Translations under genes and position numbers: made by a program
Notes under the pieces: model-generated
What the model saw: the letters and a program-made list of their open reading frames with translations, nothing else
The model's database searches: none
Told to the model about the DNA's origin: nothing
DNA from: Thermoplasmata archaeon
GTDB lineage: Archaea > Thermoplasmatota > Thermoplasmata > Thermoplasmatales > Thermoplasmataceae
Assembly (NCBI GenBank): GCA_021811525.1
Contig: JAJZOK010000119.1
Coordinates: 11,902 to 22,856 of the forward strand
Length of the DNA: 10,955 bases
Direction: 5' to 3'
Shown: positions 1 to 6,212 of the stretch, piece by piece
How the letters are laid out: every line of letters starts with the position of its first letter
Position numbering within the stretch: the stretch's first letter is position 1

Positions 1-449
1 CCACCGGCATAAATCTTGAACTTCCGGATCTTGGCGATCTTGCTAGTGTGTATTACTGCCTCATTGGTTGAATCAAGGACCTCCAGCCCATTTATCTTGA
101 CCTTGAGCTTCATATTCTTCTCTATCTTGTAATCGCCCCGTATGAGCTTGTAGATTGATTTCTCAACATCGCCGATTTCAACTTCCGTGAGGAACCCAAG
201 CCCGCCCATGTTGATGCCCAAGACTGGCCCCTTTGCCATCTGGGTTGCCCTCAAGGCAGTGCCATCCCCTCCGACAGCAATGATTATGTCTGCCTTAATT
301 GCCTCCAGATCAGTGCCCCGGATTTCCAGAAACTTGGCACACTCCTTGTCATATATGGTCTGCCAGTCCTTTGGTATTAATTCCACGATTCTGCTGACAA
401 CCCTGGCACACCGTTCACAGTTTCTTCTGATCGTAAATGCAATCCTCAT
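1..449 (-). CDS. nadK: NAD kinase, N-terminal 149 residues (runs off left edge)
   Basis: ATP- or polyphosphate-dependent kinase that phosphorylates NAD to NADP in the cytoplasm. Reading the minus strand from the ATG at 449 gives a protein with the NAD-kinase/diacylglycerol-kinase fold motif GGDGT at residues 60-64, the following NMGGLGFL at 80-87, and the substrate-binding NEAVI at 129-133. About 149 residues are present; the family is usually about 250-300, so the C-terminal half lies outside the window. The ATG overlaps the stop of the upstream phosphatase gene as ATGA, and GGGTGA at 456-461 lies 6 nt upstream as a Shine-Dalgarno site, so translation is probably coupled. The motifs make the identification secure; phosphoryl-donor preference cannot be read from the sequence. 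Confidence 0.93.
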   Translation of the reverse strand, partial: MRIAFTIRRNCERCARVVSRIVELIPKDWQTIYDKECAKFLEIRGTDLEAIKADIIIAVGGDGTALRATQMAKGPVLGINMGGLGFLTEVEIGDVEKSIYKLIRGDYKIEKNMKLKVKINGLEVLDSTNEAVIHTSKIAKIRKFKIYAG

Positions 450-1216
450 ATGATTTCACCCAGCATTTCCCTGTTTCTTGCAGCAATAATGTTTGCCCTC
501 ACAGTAACATCAAGGCCCATGTTGAATTCCGATCCACTCTGGTCCACTACAACGCCTCCTGCTTCCCTCACAAGGATGACTCCCGCTGCCACATCAATAT
601 TCCTTATGTAAGAGCCCCTGCCGACATATGCCATCATGTCCACTGAGCCCCTTGCAACAAGTGCCATTTCAAGGGACGCACATCCCAGGGATCGGTGCCG
701 CCCCGGGAGATCGATGAGCTTTCGCCTCATTTCATCACTGCATGCTCCGACGCTTATTGTGTATCCATGTATGGGGACTGGCGACACCCGGATGCTGTTT
801 CCATTGTGTGTGCTTCCCTTGCCCCTTTCTGCATAGAAAACATCTCCCCTTGCAAGGTCCTTGATGTAACCTCTCGTGAGGCTCTTAAAATCATCGTTGA
901 GAGTTGCTATAGAAACTGAATAGAATGGAATCTTGTTCTCTGCATTGAATGTCCCGTCCAGAGGATCGGTCAGGATAGTTTCGCTGTACTTTCTGTCAAG
1001 GAAACCAAGCTCCTCGCTCATTATATTGAATGGAAGATCATTTTCCTCAACGTACCTGACTATGATATCTTCACAGGCCTTGTCCAATGCATGGGTTGCG
1101 GTGCCATCTGCACCAATGCCGACCACATTCTTGTTCCTGTATTCGCCATTAGAGTCGTGCATTGACTCGAATACCTGGTCACCTATATTGGAAAAATCCC
1201 TGTAGAAATCTTCCAT
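446..1216 (-). CDS. Inositol-monophosphatase-family phosphatase (candidate FBPase/NADP phosphatase)
   Basis: Mg-dependent, Li-sensitive-type sugar phosphatase fold, 256 residues, the usual length for the archaeal IMPase/FBPase family. Visible metal-site motifs are SEE at 67-69, DPLDGT at 84-89 and NIDVAAG at 206-212, with the third metal aspartate at D208. The position before ID is Asn rather than the Trp of the classical WD motif, as expected of a divergent archaeal member. Substrates in the family include inositol-1-phosphate, fructose-1,6-bisphosphate and, in the Methanocaldococcus fusion, NADP. The ATGA overlap with nadK favours a role in NADP/NAD balance, which is inference. The start ATG has no Shine-Dalgarno; an oligo-T/TATA-like tract lies 26-32 nt upstream, so it may have its own leaderless promoter or be read through from rpoD. 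Confidence 0.88.
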   Translation of the reverse strand: MEDFYRDFSNIGDQVFESMHDSNGEYRNKNVVGIGADGTATHALDKACEDIIVRYVEENDLPFNIMSEELGFLDRKYSETILTDPLDGTFNAENKIPFYSVSIATLNDDFKSLTRGYIKDLARGDVFYAERGKGSTHNGNSIRVSPVPIHGYTISVGACSDEMRRKLIDLPGRHRSLGCASLEMALVARGSVDMMAYVGRGSYIRNIDVAAGVILVREAGGVVVDQSGSEFNMGLDVTVRANIIAARNREMLGEII

Positions 1217-1241
1217 GCTGTTATGAATAATGTCAAGGAAT

Positions 1242-1248
1242 AAAAAAA
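1242..1248 (-). promoter_or_regulatory. T7 tract between rpoD and the phosphatase gene: terminator or TATA-like element
   Basis: On the minus strand the 43-nt gap after rpoD contains seven consecutive T followed by ATTCC. Oligo-T alone can end transcription by archaeal RNA polymerase. The same tract, read as TTTTTATT, lies 26-32 nt before the phosphatase ATG, which has no Shine-Dalgarno; that is the spacing of a TATA box for a leaderless transcript. Both readings are plausible and not exclusive. Confidence 0.4.
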
Positions 1249-1259
1249 GATGTTTTGGG

Positions 1260-2081
1260 TTAATCAGGTGTTGTAAGGCTTTCCAAAAGTGTGTTGAGCC
1301 TCTGTGGAAGTCTCTTCAGGGCATATCCGAGTACATCAATGGCCTTGTAGGAACCATCCGTCTCAAACTGGAACACGAACTGTGTGTCATCTTCCACCAG
1401 CTTCACCGAAGAATAATCAAGAAGTTGTCTTACAGCCTTGCATAAGTTGTCATCTGTGAACCTTATTGTTTTTGAATCTTCTGATAGAACGCTTTGAGGG
1501 CACTTTTCCTTTATGGATGCCCATGCCTCAAAATCTGATTTTGTCACGACAAATTCCCTGTGGTACTTATAGAACACCCCAGATGTGGCCTGCCATTTTG
1601 TGTGGGTCTTTCCTCTTCCCATTATGGCCTCTCCAGTTACAAGGATAGCCTGTTTTGGCCCAAGCTTCACTATTGGGATGTCAGGATCGCTTGGCACTAG
1701 TTCCGGGTTTCCCATTGGCTGGAGGTCGGCAGATGTGACCACGGCCGGCCCAATCTTGTTGATTGAATAGGACATTGTGCATAGGGGACAACCTTTTCCC
1801 TCACAGACACACTCATCCCTGAAGTTCATTTTGGGGTCAGTGACCAGTGGCACAAGGGAAAGCCTGTGTGCAACAATTTCGTCAAATAGTGGCAGGGAGG
1901 AGTCGTATACATTTCCTTCCCTATCCCTGATCTGTCCGTGGTGGAAAATAACTCTGTCAATTGCAAGTTTGGGAATGTCATCAAGAAGGGTTCTTCTCAG
2001 GGCATTAGCTATAGTTGGGGTGATTCCGTCAATTGTAAACCTTATGAATCTGTCTTCTGCCTTAAGAATTTTCAGGGACAT
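1260..2081 (-). CDS. rpoD: DNA-directed RNA polymerase subunit D (Rpo3)
   Basis: Archaeal homologue of eukaryotic Rpb3/AC40 and of the bacterial alpha N-terminal domain; it dimerises with subunit L to nucleate polymerase assembly. The protein opens with the assembly domain ([16 protein letters not shown], residues 15-30) and ends with the dimerisation helix ([17 protein letters not shown]). The inserted D3 domain carries four cysteines, C91, C93, C98 and C101 (C-x-C-x4-C-x2-C), close to the Rpb3 zinc site and unlike the ferredoxin-like clusters of some archaeal D subunits. I start at the ATG at 2081 (273 residues), not the in-frame ATG at 2111, because MSLKIL is the natural N-terminus, an AAGGAG site lies 11 nt upstream, and the longer form would overlap rps11. 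It lies 4 nt after rps11, the usual archaeal order. Confidence 0.96.
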   Translation of the reverse strand: MSLKILKAEDRFIRFTIDGITPTIANALRRTLLDDIPKLAIDRVIFHHGQIRDREGNVYDSSLPLFDEIVAHRLSLVPLVTDPKMNFRDECVCEGKGCPLCTMSYSINKIGPAVVTSADLQPMGNPELVPSDPDIPIVKLGPKQAILVTGEAIMGRGKTHTKWQATSGVFYKYHREFVVTKSDFEAWASIKEKCPQSVLSEDSKTIRFTDDNLCKAVRQLLDYSSVKLVEDDTQFVFQFETDGSYKAIDVLGYALKRLPQRLNTLLESLTTPD

Positions 2082-2085
2082 TGGA

Positions 2086-2469
2086 TTATACTCTCCTTCC
2101 CCTCTTTCCACCCTTCTTCTTGGTTCCGTCGTGTGGGATTGGGGTTACTTCCTCGATCCTGAGGATCTTGAAGCCTGCTCTTGAAAGTGCCCTGATTGCT
2201 GACTGTGCACCAGGTCCCGGGATCTTTGATTTGCTTCCCCCTGGGGCCCTGACCTTGATTATCAGGTCTGAAATTTCCTTCTCCCTGAGCTTTTCAGCAA
2301 TAAGGTCTGCGGCTTTCATTGCAGCATATGGGCTGGATTCTTCCCTGTCATTTCTTACAACCATTCCGCCAGTCGCTTTTGCTATTGTTTCTGCACCGGT
2401 AGTGTCAGTAACCAGGATGATTGTGTTATTCTGTGAAGCATAGATATGTGCTATGCCAGTCTTGTTCAT
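2086..2469 (-). CDS. rps11: 30S ribosomal protein uS11
   Basis: Small-subunit platform protein that binds 16S rRNA beside the E and P sites. The 127-residue length is normal for archaeal S11. Family features are the N-terminal [17 protein letters not shown] segment, [18 protein letters not shown] in the middle, [14 protein letters not shown], and the conserved end ITP-type [20 protein letters not shown], which is rich in Lys/Arg and contacts rRNA. The start ATG at 2469 overlaps the rps4 stop as ATGA, so translation is probably coupled; GAGGAG about 10 nt upstream lies within the rps4 tail. It is part of the alpha-operon order S13-S4-S11-RpoD. Identification is secure. Confidence 0.97.
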   Translation of the reverse strand: MNKTGIAHIYASQNNTIILVTDTTGAETIAKATGGMVVRNDREESSPYAAMKAADLIAEKLREKEISDLIIKVRAPGGSKSKIPGPGAQSAIRALSRAGFKILRIEEVTPIPHDGTKKKGGKRGRRV

Positions 2470-3182
2470 CGTTTCACGTCTCCTCTTCTTGGGGCTCCTC
2501 TTCTTGGCCTTCTGTCATCTCTTGGCCCTCCCTGTGTCCTTGGCCTCCTATACCCGGATGTCTGTCCGGGAGTTCCCTGTGCACCGGCCACAGCTGCTTG
2601 CCCCTCAGCAGGTTCCTTCTCTTCCTGTTCTCCCTCTTCCTGGCCAATGGGGCCGCTTATGATGACCTGCCTCATTGGATGGAGATCATCAGTGAATGGT
2701 GACTTTTCGTGGTATAAAATGGAATCCTCAAGCTCACCCTCTACAAGCATTCCTGGAACTGTAACTCTCCTTCCGTTGAGTGTCACGTGTCCATGGGTTA
2801 TCATTTGCCTTGCCTGTTTTGGTGTCCTTGCGAGATTCTTCTTGAAAACTATAGTCTGGAGCCTTCTAGAAAGAATATCATCTATAGACAGTGAAAGAAC
2901 ATCATCAAGGGTCGCAGCGTGGCTCAAGATATTGTATCTGACAAGCCTGTGTATGAGTGCCTGGAACTGTTTCTCTGCGTTTGAGTCGCTCACCCTCATT
3001 CTTGCCTGAAGGTCCCTAGCCTGGCTTCTGAATGACTTGAGCAGTTCCATGCCTTTCCAGAGCTCTCTCTTGTTCTTCAACCCAAACTTGTTGACAATTT
3101 CCTTTTCAGCCTCAATTCTTTCTTTTTCCCAAGGGTGCCTCGGCGTAGAATATGTCTTCTTCGGAAATTTAGGATCTCCCAT
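2466..3182 (-). CDS. rps4: 30S ribosomal protein uS4 with long low-complexity C-terminal tail
   Basis: Primary 16S rRNA-binding protein that nucleates 30S assembly. Residues 1-105 are the archaeal S4 N-terminal region ([21 protein letters not shown]). The S4 RNA-binding domain follows at about 106-160, with [20 protein letters not shown] and [13 protein letters not shown]. There are no cysteines, so no zinc site. The protein is 238 residues; archaeal S4 is typically around 170-200, and the excess is a tail from about residue 181: an acidic block (EEGEQEEKE), a Gly/Ala/Gln/Pro linker, then an Arg-rich end with [12 protein letters not shown]. The ATG at 3182 is preceded by AAGGAGTGA 8 nt upstream, overlapping the rps13 stop. 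The core identity is certain; the role of the tail is unknown. Confidence 0.97.
   Translation of the reverse strand: MGDPKFPKKTYSTPRHPWEKERIEAEKEIVNKFGLKNKRELWKGMELLKSFRSQARDLQARMRVSDSNAEKQFQALIHRLVRYNILSHAATLDDVLSLSIDDILSRRLQTIVFKKNLARTPKQARQMITHGHVTLNGRRVTVPGMLVEGELEDSILYHEKSPFTDDLHPMRQVIISGPIGQEEGEQEEKEPAEGQAAVAGAQGTPGQTSGYRRPRTQGGPRDDRRPRRGAPRRGDVKR
2480..2507 (-). repeat. 13-bp direct repeat in the rps4 tail (15-bp period)
   Basis: CTCCTCTTCTTGG occurs at 2480-2492 and again at 2495-2507 on the plus strand, offset by exactly five codons. It encodes the two RRG-type units in the Arg-rich C-terminus of uS4. It looks like a small in-frame duplication that lengthened the tail. Confidence 0.75.
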
Positions 3183-3190
3183 GAATCAGC

Positions 3191-3661
3191 TCACTCCTTC
3201 TTCCTCTGGACACCCATGGTAAGGCCGTGCCTTCCATTGGACCTAGTCCTCTGGCCCCTGACTTTCTTGCCCTTCTCATGCCTTACACCCCTGTAAGACT
3301 TAACTTTCTTCATGGCGTTTATATCGTCATTGATCTGAATGTCAAGATCGTTGGAAACCAGGTTCAGGTCATCGCCAGAGACCATTTCGCCCCTGTGGTT
3401 AAATGCCCAGCCTGGAATCCCCTCATACTGCTTTGTTTCGATATATTCCCTTAGCCCATCCAGTTCCTTTTCGCTAAGCTCCCCAATTTTCTTATGTGCT
3501 GGGAGACCCAGCTGCTTAATGATCATGTGAGACAGCCGAATTCCAATGCCCTTTAAATCGGCAAGCGCGAGCTGAACGGTGCGCTCTCCATCGAGGTCCC
3601 TGCTGGCGACCCTTACGATGTATTGGAAATCTTCTCTCTTCTCTCTTTTTGTTTCAGCCAT
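3191..3661 (-). CDS. rps13: 30S ribosomal protein uS13
   Basis: Small-subunit head protein that contacts the P-site tRNA and the bridge to the large subunit. The 156-residue length fits the archaeal/eukaryotic (S18e-like) form. Visible features are DFQYIVRVASRDLDGERTV at the start, the helix-two-turns-helix GIGIRLSHMIIKQLGL, and the basic tail with YRGVRHEKGKKVRGQRTRSNGRHGLTMGV, matching the conserved GLRH..G..VRGQ.T...GR element. It is the first gene of the rps13-rps4-rps11-rpoD operon. A GGATG site lies 6 nt before the ATG, and a TATA-like box lies about 45 nt upstream, giving a short leader. Identification is secure. Confidence 0.97.
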   Translation of the reverse strand: MAETKREKREDFQYIVRVASRDLDGERTVQLALADLKGIGIRLSHMIIKQLGLPAHKKIGELSEKELDGLREYIETKQYEGIPGWAFNHRGEMVSGDDLNLVSNDLDIQINDDINAMKKVKSYRGVRHEKGKKVRGQRTRSNGRHGLTMGVQRKKE

Positions 3662-3702
3662 TGAACCATCCTTCGTTTTTGTTTAGCTTACCCTTATTGT
3701 AA

Positions 3703-3712
3703 CATATATTAA
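3703..3712 (-). promoter_or_regulatory. TATA-like promoter for the rps13-rps4-rps11-rpoD operon
   Basis: On the minus strand the sequence CTTAATATATG lies about 45 nt before the rps13 ATG, in an AT-rich gap. With the usual 25-27 nt from TATA to start, transcription would begin near 3682 and leave a leader of about 20 nt carrying the GGATG ribosome site. This is the only good candidate promoter upstream of the block. Confidence 0.55.
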
Positions 3713-3759
3713 GATACTTTCGTGAAGCCCTACATCATTTCTGATAGAGAATTAAACTT

Positions 3760-3783
3760 GATTGGGGACCTCTTTCCCCAATC
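3760..3783 (-). terminator. Perfect 8-bp inverted repeat after the DUF357 gene
   Basis: GATTGGGG at 3760-3767 and CCCCAATC at 3776-3783 are exact reverse complements around an 8-nt loop. The hairpin starts 2 nt after the TGA of the DUF357 gene at 3786. On the minus strand it is followed by AAGTTTAATT, only a weak T-rich stretch. It probably marks the 3' end of that transcript, either as a terminator or as a stabilising end structure. Confidence 0.55.
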
Positions 3784-3785
3784 TA

Positions 3786-4070
3786 TCATTTGTAATGTGT
3801 AAAGAGCCTGTGGTCCTCACCGCCATCTAAGGCACCAAGCCTTACAAGGCAATCAATCCAACCATATGAATAGTTCAGAGCTGCGAATGCATTTATCATG
3901 TCTCCTTTTTCCTGAAAATGTTTTGCATCACTGAAGTAGCTCTTGATCATTTCCATCGCATTCAGGGCGAATTCCCCGAGAAATGAGTTTTCAGGAGAAG
4001 ACACTTTTAGTTTTGAAAGTGCTTCGCCTTCTATTCTGATATATTTCTCCACTTTGTCCTTCAATTCCAC
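3786..4070 (-). CDS. DUF357 family protein
   Basis: Small all-helical archaeal protein of 94 residues. The family signature is the C-terminal GDMINAFAALNYSYGWIDCLVRLGAL (about residues 56-81), which I recognise as DUF357; the biochemical role is not known. Residues 1-54 are predicted helices, with charged Lys/Glu pairs near the N-terminus. The only in-frame start close to the upstream TAA is GTG at 4070; the ATG at 4077 is in another frame. No clear Shine-Dalgarno is present, and a weak CTAATAAG box about 27 nt upstream would suit a leaderless transcript. It stands alone between the ribosomal operon and the divergent ABC genes, so the context gives no function. A hairpin follows its stop. Confidence 0.82.
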   Translation of the reverse strand: MELKDKVEKYIRIEGEALSKLKVSSPENSFLGEFALNAMEMIKSYFSDAKHFQEKGDMINAFAALNYSYGWIDCLVRLGALDGGEDHRLFTHYK

Positions 4071-4149
4071 GGCACATTAAGCCCTGATAGCTTATTAGAG
4101 ATTCTTTCCATTACTGCTTTCAGTTTACTGTAAAGTGCATTTTAGCTCA

Positions 4150-4160
4150 TTTTTAAGTAT
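4150..4160 (+). promoter_or_regulatory. TATA-like promoter for the ABC exporter genes
   Basis: TTTTTAAGTAT lies centred about 23-25 nt before the ATG at 4178. No Shine-Dalgarno is present in front of that ATG, so a leaderless transcript is the simplest reading. The 107-bp divergent gap also holds a short inverted repeat, TTTAC-T-GTAAA, at 4124-4134 that could be an operator; nothing else stands out. Confidence 0.5.
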
Positions 4161-4177
4161 TTCATGGTTATCTACGG

Positions 4178-5026
4178 ATGCGCCAGATGATTGAAGTAAA
4201 GGACTTAGTAAAGAAATATTCAGACGGCATAACCGCCCTCAAAGGAGTATCTTTCAACGCCAGCAAGAGGGTGACTTCTATAATAGGCAGGAACGGGGCA
4301 GGGAAGACCACTCTGCTCAGAATTCTTTCCACCCAGCTTATGCCAACATCAGGTTCAGTCTCAATCAATGGTGTGGACATAATCCGCAACCCTGACGATA
4401 TAAGGAACAAGATAGTGAGTATTCCCCAGGAAGCTTCGCCAATAGGCGTTCTCACAGCTTTTGAACAGGTGAAGATGTACCTTGTGGGAAGGCGCTTCTC
4501 CTTCATGGATGCAACTAGAGAGGCCAACAGGTCCTTGAATGAAATAGGGCTTGAAGGCTTCAAGCATGTCCCTACTGACACCCTCTCCGGCGGGATGAAG
4601 AGAAAGGTATTTGTTGCGATGGCGCTGGCATCCAATGCAGAAATAGTATTCCTGGATGAGCCAACAACTGGGCTGGACCCACTTTCCCGAATGGAGGTAT
4701 GGTCAGCAATAAGGCAGATCGATTCCCATATCATTCTTACCACGCATTATATGGAGGAAGCACAGGAGCTCTCTGATGAAGTCTTTCTTGTTGAAACCGG
4801 CAAGATAATTGAACAGGGAACTGTTGCGAGCCTCCTTAACAGGTTTGATGGGATGCTAAGGGCAGAGACTTCTTCCCCCTGTGATGGTTGTGCCAGGGTT
4901 TCCAACACATATATAAAATACATACAGAAGGACAGAGCCCAGGAATATTTGGAAAAAGGCTTTACTGTCAAGTCTGTGAACCTGGATGACCTGTTTATCA
5001 GCAAGGGGGTCAACCTTGAATCTTAA
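4178..5026 (+). CDS. ABC transporter ATP-binding protein (ABC-2 / DrrA-type exporter)
   Basis: Cytoplasmic ATPase subunit that drives an ABC-2 type exporter, 282 residues. All nucleotide-binding elements are intact: Walker A GRNGAGKTT (37-45), Q-loop Gln84 in SIPQE, signature LSGGMKRK (136-143), Walker B IVFLDEP (156-162), D-loop GLD, and H-loop His190 in TTHYMEEA. This is the DrrA/CcmA-like class that pairs with a separate membrane subunit. After the core (about residue 225) comes a 55-residue tail with a C-x2-C pair (C235, C238). The ATG at 4178 is used; an alternative ATG is at 4187, and both are consistent with a leaderless start. Its 3' end overlaps the permease gene. The exported substrate cannot be predicted. 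Confidence 0.93.
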   Translation: MRQMIEVKDLVKKYSDGITALKGVSFNASKRVTSIIGRNGAGKTTLLRILSTQLMPTSGSVSINGVDIIRNPDDIRNKIVSIPQEASPIGVLTAFEQVKMYLVGRRFSFMDATREANRSLNEIGLEGFKHVPTDTLSGGMKRKVFVAMALASNAEIVFLDEPTTGLDPLSRMEVWSAIRQIDSHIILTTHYMEEAQELSDEVFLVETGKIIEQGTVASLLNRFDGMLRAETSSPCDGCARVSNTYIKYIQKDRAQEYLEKGFTVKSVNLDDLFISKGVNLES

Positions 5027-5738
5027 GTTCACCTTCCTGCTCGCCTGGTATTATGGCATAAGGACCATCGCCAGGGGGCCTTCGTATATCATCGCAGCAC
5101 TGAGCACACCGCTGGCCCTCCTTTTCCTGGTCTACGTGCTCTCTAACGGAGCGCTGGTAAAGTACGCACTTGTGGGAGGATTTATTGCCATCGTGGCATC
5201 CGTTGCCCTCCAGAGTTCCGGCGATGCTGCTTTTTTCAGGCTGCAACTTCGCATCCAGGATCTGTATGTCGCAAGCTCAGTGTCCCCATCTGATTACATG
5301 ATTGGCCTAACGCTGAGCTACCTGATGTTCTCATTGCCGGGCATTATGCTTTATGGTATACTTGGGGTGATATACCACCTGTTTTCACCATTTGCGGTGG
5401 CTATGCTGATATTAGTTCTTGCCCTCCTTGTGCTTGCCACTTCTTCAATTTCCTTCATCATTTCAAGCAGCATAAAGCACATCAGGAATATTTGGGGAAT
5501 AGCCGGGATCCTGTCAGTTCTGATGACTATACTTCCACCAACATACTACCCATACGAGTCCATAAAGAGGGTGTTCCTCTACCTGCTTTCAATAACACCT
5601 GTAACTCCAGCTGCAGTTGTTGCTCAATATTCTTTCGGGCTATCTCCAGCATTGCCCCTGGAACTTTACTTATTGATAGGAGAAACTGTCATTTTCTTCG
5701 CCATGGCAAGGTTCCTGACCAGATGGAGAGAGAAGTAG
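5016..5738 (+). CDS. ABC-2 type transporter permease subunit
   Basis: Membrane partner of the preceding ATPase, about 240 residues with roughly six hydrophobic segments. In the shorter form they are at about residues 25-42, 51-66, 95-115, 126-150, 158-174 and 216-234. The PPTYYPYE element between segments five and six matches the loop typical of ABC-2 permeases, and the C-terminus is basic (TRWREK). The ATG at 4986 is possible but has no ribosome site. I prefer TTG at 5016, which sits 5 nt after AGGGGGT and overlaps the ATPase gene by 11 bp, an arrangement that suggests coupled translation. No signal peptide is evident. Substrate unknown; drug, lipid or polysaccharide export are the usual roles of such pairs. 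Confidence 0.86.
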   Translation: MNLKFTFLLAWYYGIRTIARGPSYIIAALSTPLALLFLVYVLSNGALVKYALVGGFIAIVASVALQSSGDAAFFRLQLRIQDLYVASSVSPSDYMIGLTLSYLMFSLPGIMLYGILGVIYHLFSPFAVAMLILVLALLVLATSSISFIISSSIKHIRNIWGIAGILSVLMTILPPTYYPYESIKRVFLYLLSITPVTPAAVVAQYSFGLSPALPLELYLLIGETVIFFAMARFLTRWREK

Positions 5739-5783
5739 ACCTTCTAAATGACCGTAATTTCAACAAAATAAAGCGCGAAATCC

Positions 5784-5800
5784 CATTCCGAAAGGGAATG
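5784..5800. terminator. Small inverted repeat downstream of the ABC permease
   Basis: CATTCC at 5784-5789 pairs with GGAATG at 5795-5800 around the loop GAAAG. It lies about 45 nt after the permease stop, in the gap between convergent genes, and is followed 3 nt later by a second hairpin. There is no T run, so the terminator role is uncertain. Confidence 0.4.
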
Positions 5801-5803
5801 TGA

Positions 5804-5824
5804 GGAGTCACAGAAAATGACTCC
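5804..5824 (-). terminator. Perfect 7-bp inverted repeat abutting the stop of the 104-residue gene
   Basis: GGAGTCA at 5804-5810 and TGACTCC at 5818-5824 are exact reverse complements around a 7-nt loop. The hairpin directly touches the TAG stop codon of the minus-strand gene (5825-5827). It lies between two convergent genes and could serve both; there is no strong T tract on either side. Confidence 0.5.
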
Positions 5825-6139
5825 CTATCTTACTTTGCTGTAATCTGCTATAAGGTTGTATAGTTTCTTTTGCGTTGAATCGTCGATAATTCCTTCCTCA
5901 AATATCTTTGAAATGTATTCCCTTGCTTCCTTTGTGCCCTGTTTGGAGGCAATTGAGTAAAGCCCGCCTTTGATGGCCCCCCTTACGCTGTCAGGAAGCT
6001 CTTCAACTATCTTGTTGAGCATGAAGTTGAATTCCTCCGTCTTTCTCATATCCAGTCTTCTGGATCTCTTGTTTTCCGTGTTATTCTTCTGGTTATTGAC
6101 CTTAAAGTAATTACCAGGTCTTCTGTTGAATCGTCTCAT
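5825..6139 (-). CDS. Small basic protein of unknown function (104 residues)
   Basis: I do not recognise the family. Residues 1-33 are strongly basic and rich in Arg, Asn and Lys (RRFNRRPGNYFK, NKRSRRLDMRK) and probably disordered. Residues 34-104 look like a compact helical domain (FNFMLNKIVEELPDSVRG, then EAREYISKIFEEGIID and KKLYNLIADY). There are no cysteines, no membrane segment and no signal peptide. The basic arm suggests nucleic-acid binding, which is inference only. The ATG at 6139 lies 24-33 nt after a good TATA-like box and lacks a Shine-Dalgarno, which fits a leaderless monocistronic gene. A shorter start at Met31 is possible. A hairpin abuts the stop codon. That it is a real gene is supported by this promoter and by its amphipathic helices. 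Confidence 0.72.
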   Translation of the reverse strand: MRRFNRRPGNYFKVNNQKNNTENKRSRRLDMRKTEEFNFMLNKIVEELPDSVRGAIKGGLYSIASKQGTKEAREYISKIFEEGIIDDSTQKKLYNLIADYSKVR

Positions 6140-6162
6140 GGCTATCTATAGGAGTCAGCGAA

Positions 6163-6172
6163 CTTATAAAAA
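6163..6172 (-). promoter_or_regulatory. TATA-like promoter for the 104-residue gene
   Basis: TTTTTATAAG on the minus strand is centred about 28 nt before the ATG at 6139. This is close to the archaeal consensus and the right spacing for a leaderless mRNA. Confidence 0.6.
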
Positions 6173-6192
6173 TGTTATTAATAAGGGCTTCC

Positions 6193-6209
6193 GAAAAACG
6201 AATTTTTTC
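6193..6209 (-). terminator. A/T hairpin with T5 tract downstream of the Taw2-like gene
   Basis: GAAAAA at 6193-6198 and TTTTTC at 6204-6209 can pair around a 5-nt loop. On the minus strand the distal arm ends in five T. It follows the larger repeat at 6213-6247 and together they probably form the 3' end of the Taw2-like transcript. Confidence 0.4.
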
Positions 6210-6212
6210 AGG

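Noticed and set aside
2081..2111. Longer rpoD start at 2111 (ten extra residues)
   Set aside because: It would overlap the rps11 end, has no ribosome site of its own, and the extra residues are encoded by the AAGGAG region that serves the ATG at 2081.
2446..3009. 187-residue plus-strand open frame with a hydrophobic, Cys/Ser/Pro-rich translation
   Set aside because: It is the mirror of rps4 and its low-complexity tail; composition explains the apparent membrane-like character.
4168..4743. 191-residue open frame on the minus strand opposite the ABC ATPase
   Set aside because: The plus-strand frame has every ABC motif intact; the antisense frame has low-complexity hydrophobic/Ser-rich sequence and no ribosome site.
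5804..6157. GGAGTCA present both in the hairpin at 5804-5810 and at 6151-6157, as if flanking the 104-residue gene
   Set aside because: Only seven bases match and no target-site duplication, terminal repeat or transposase is present; chance is the better explanation than a mobile element.
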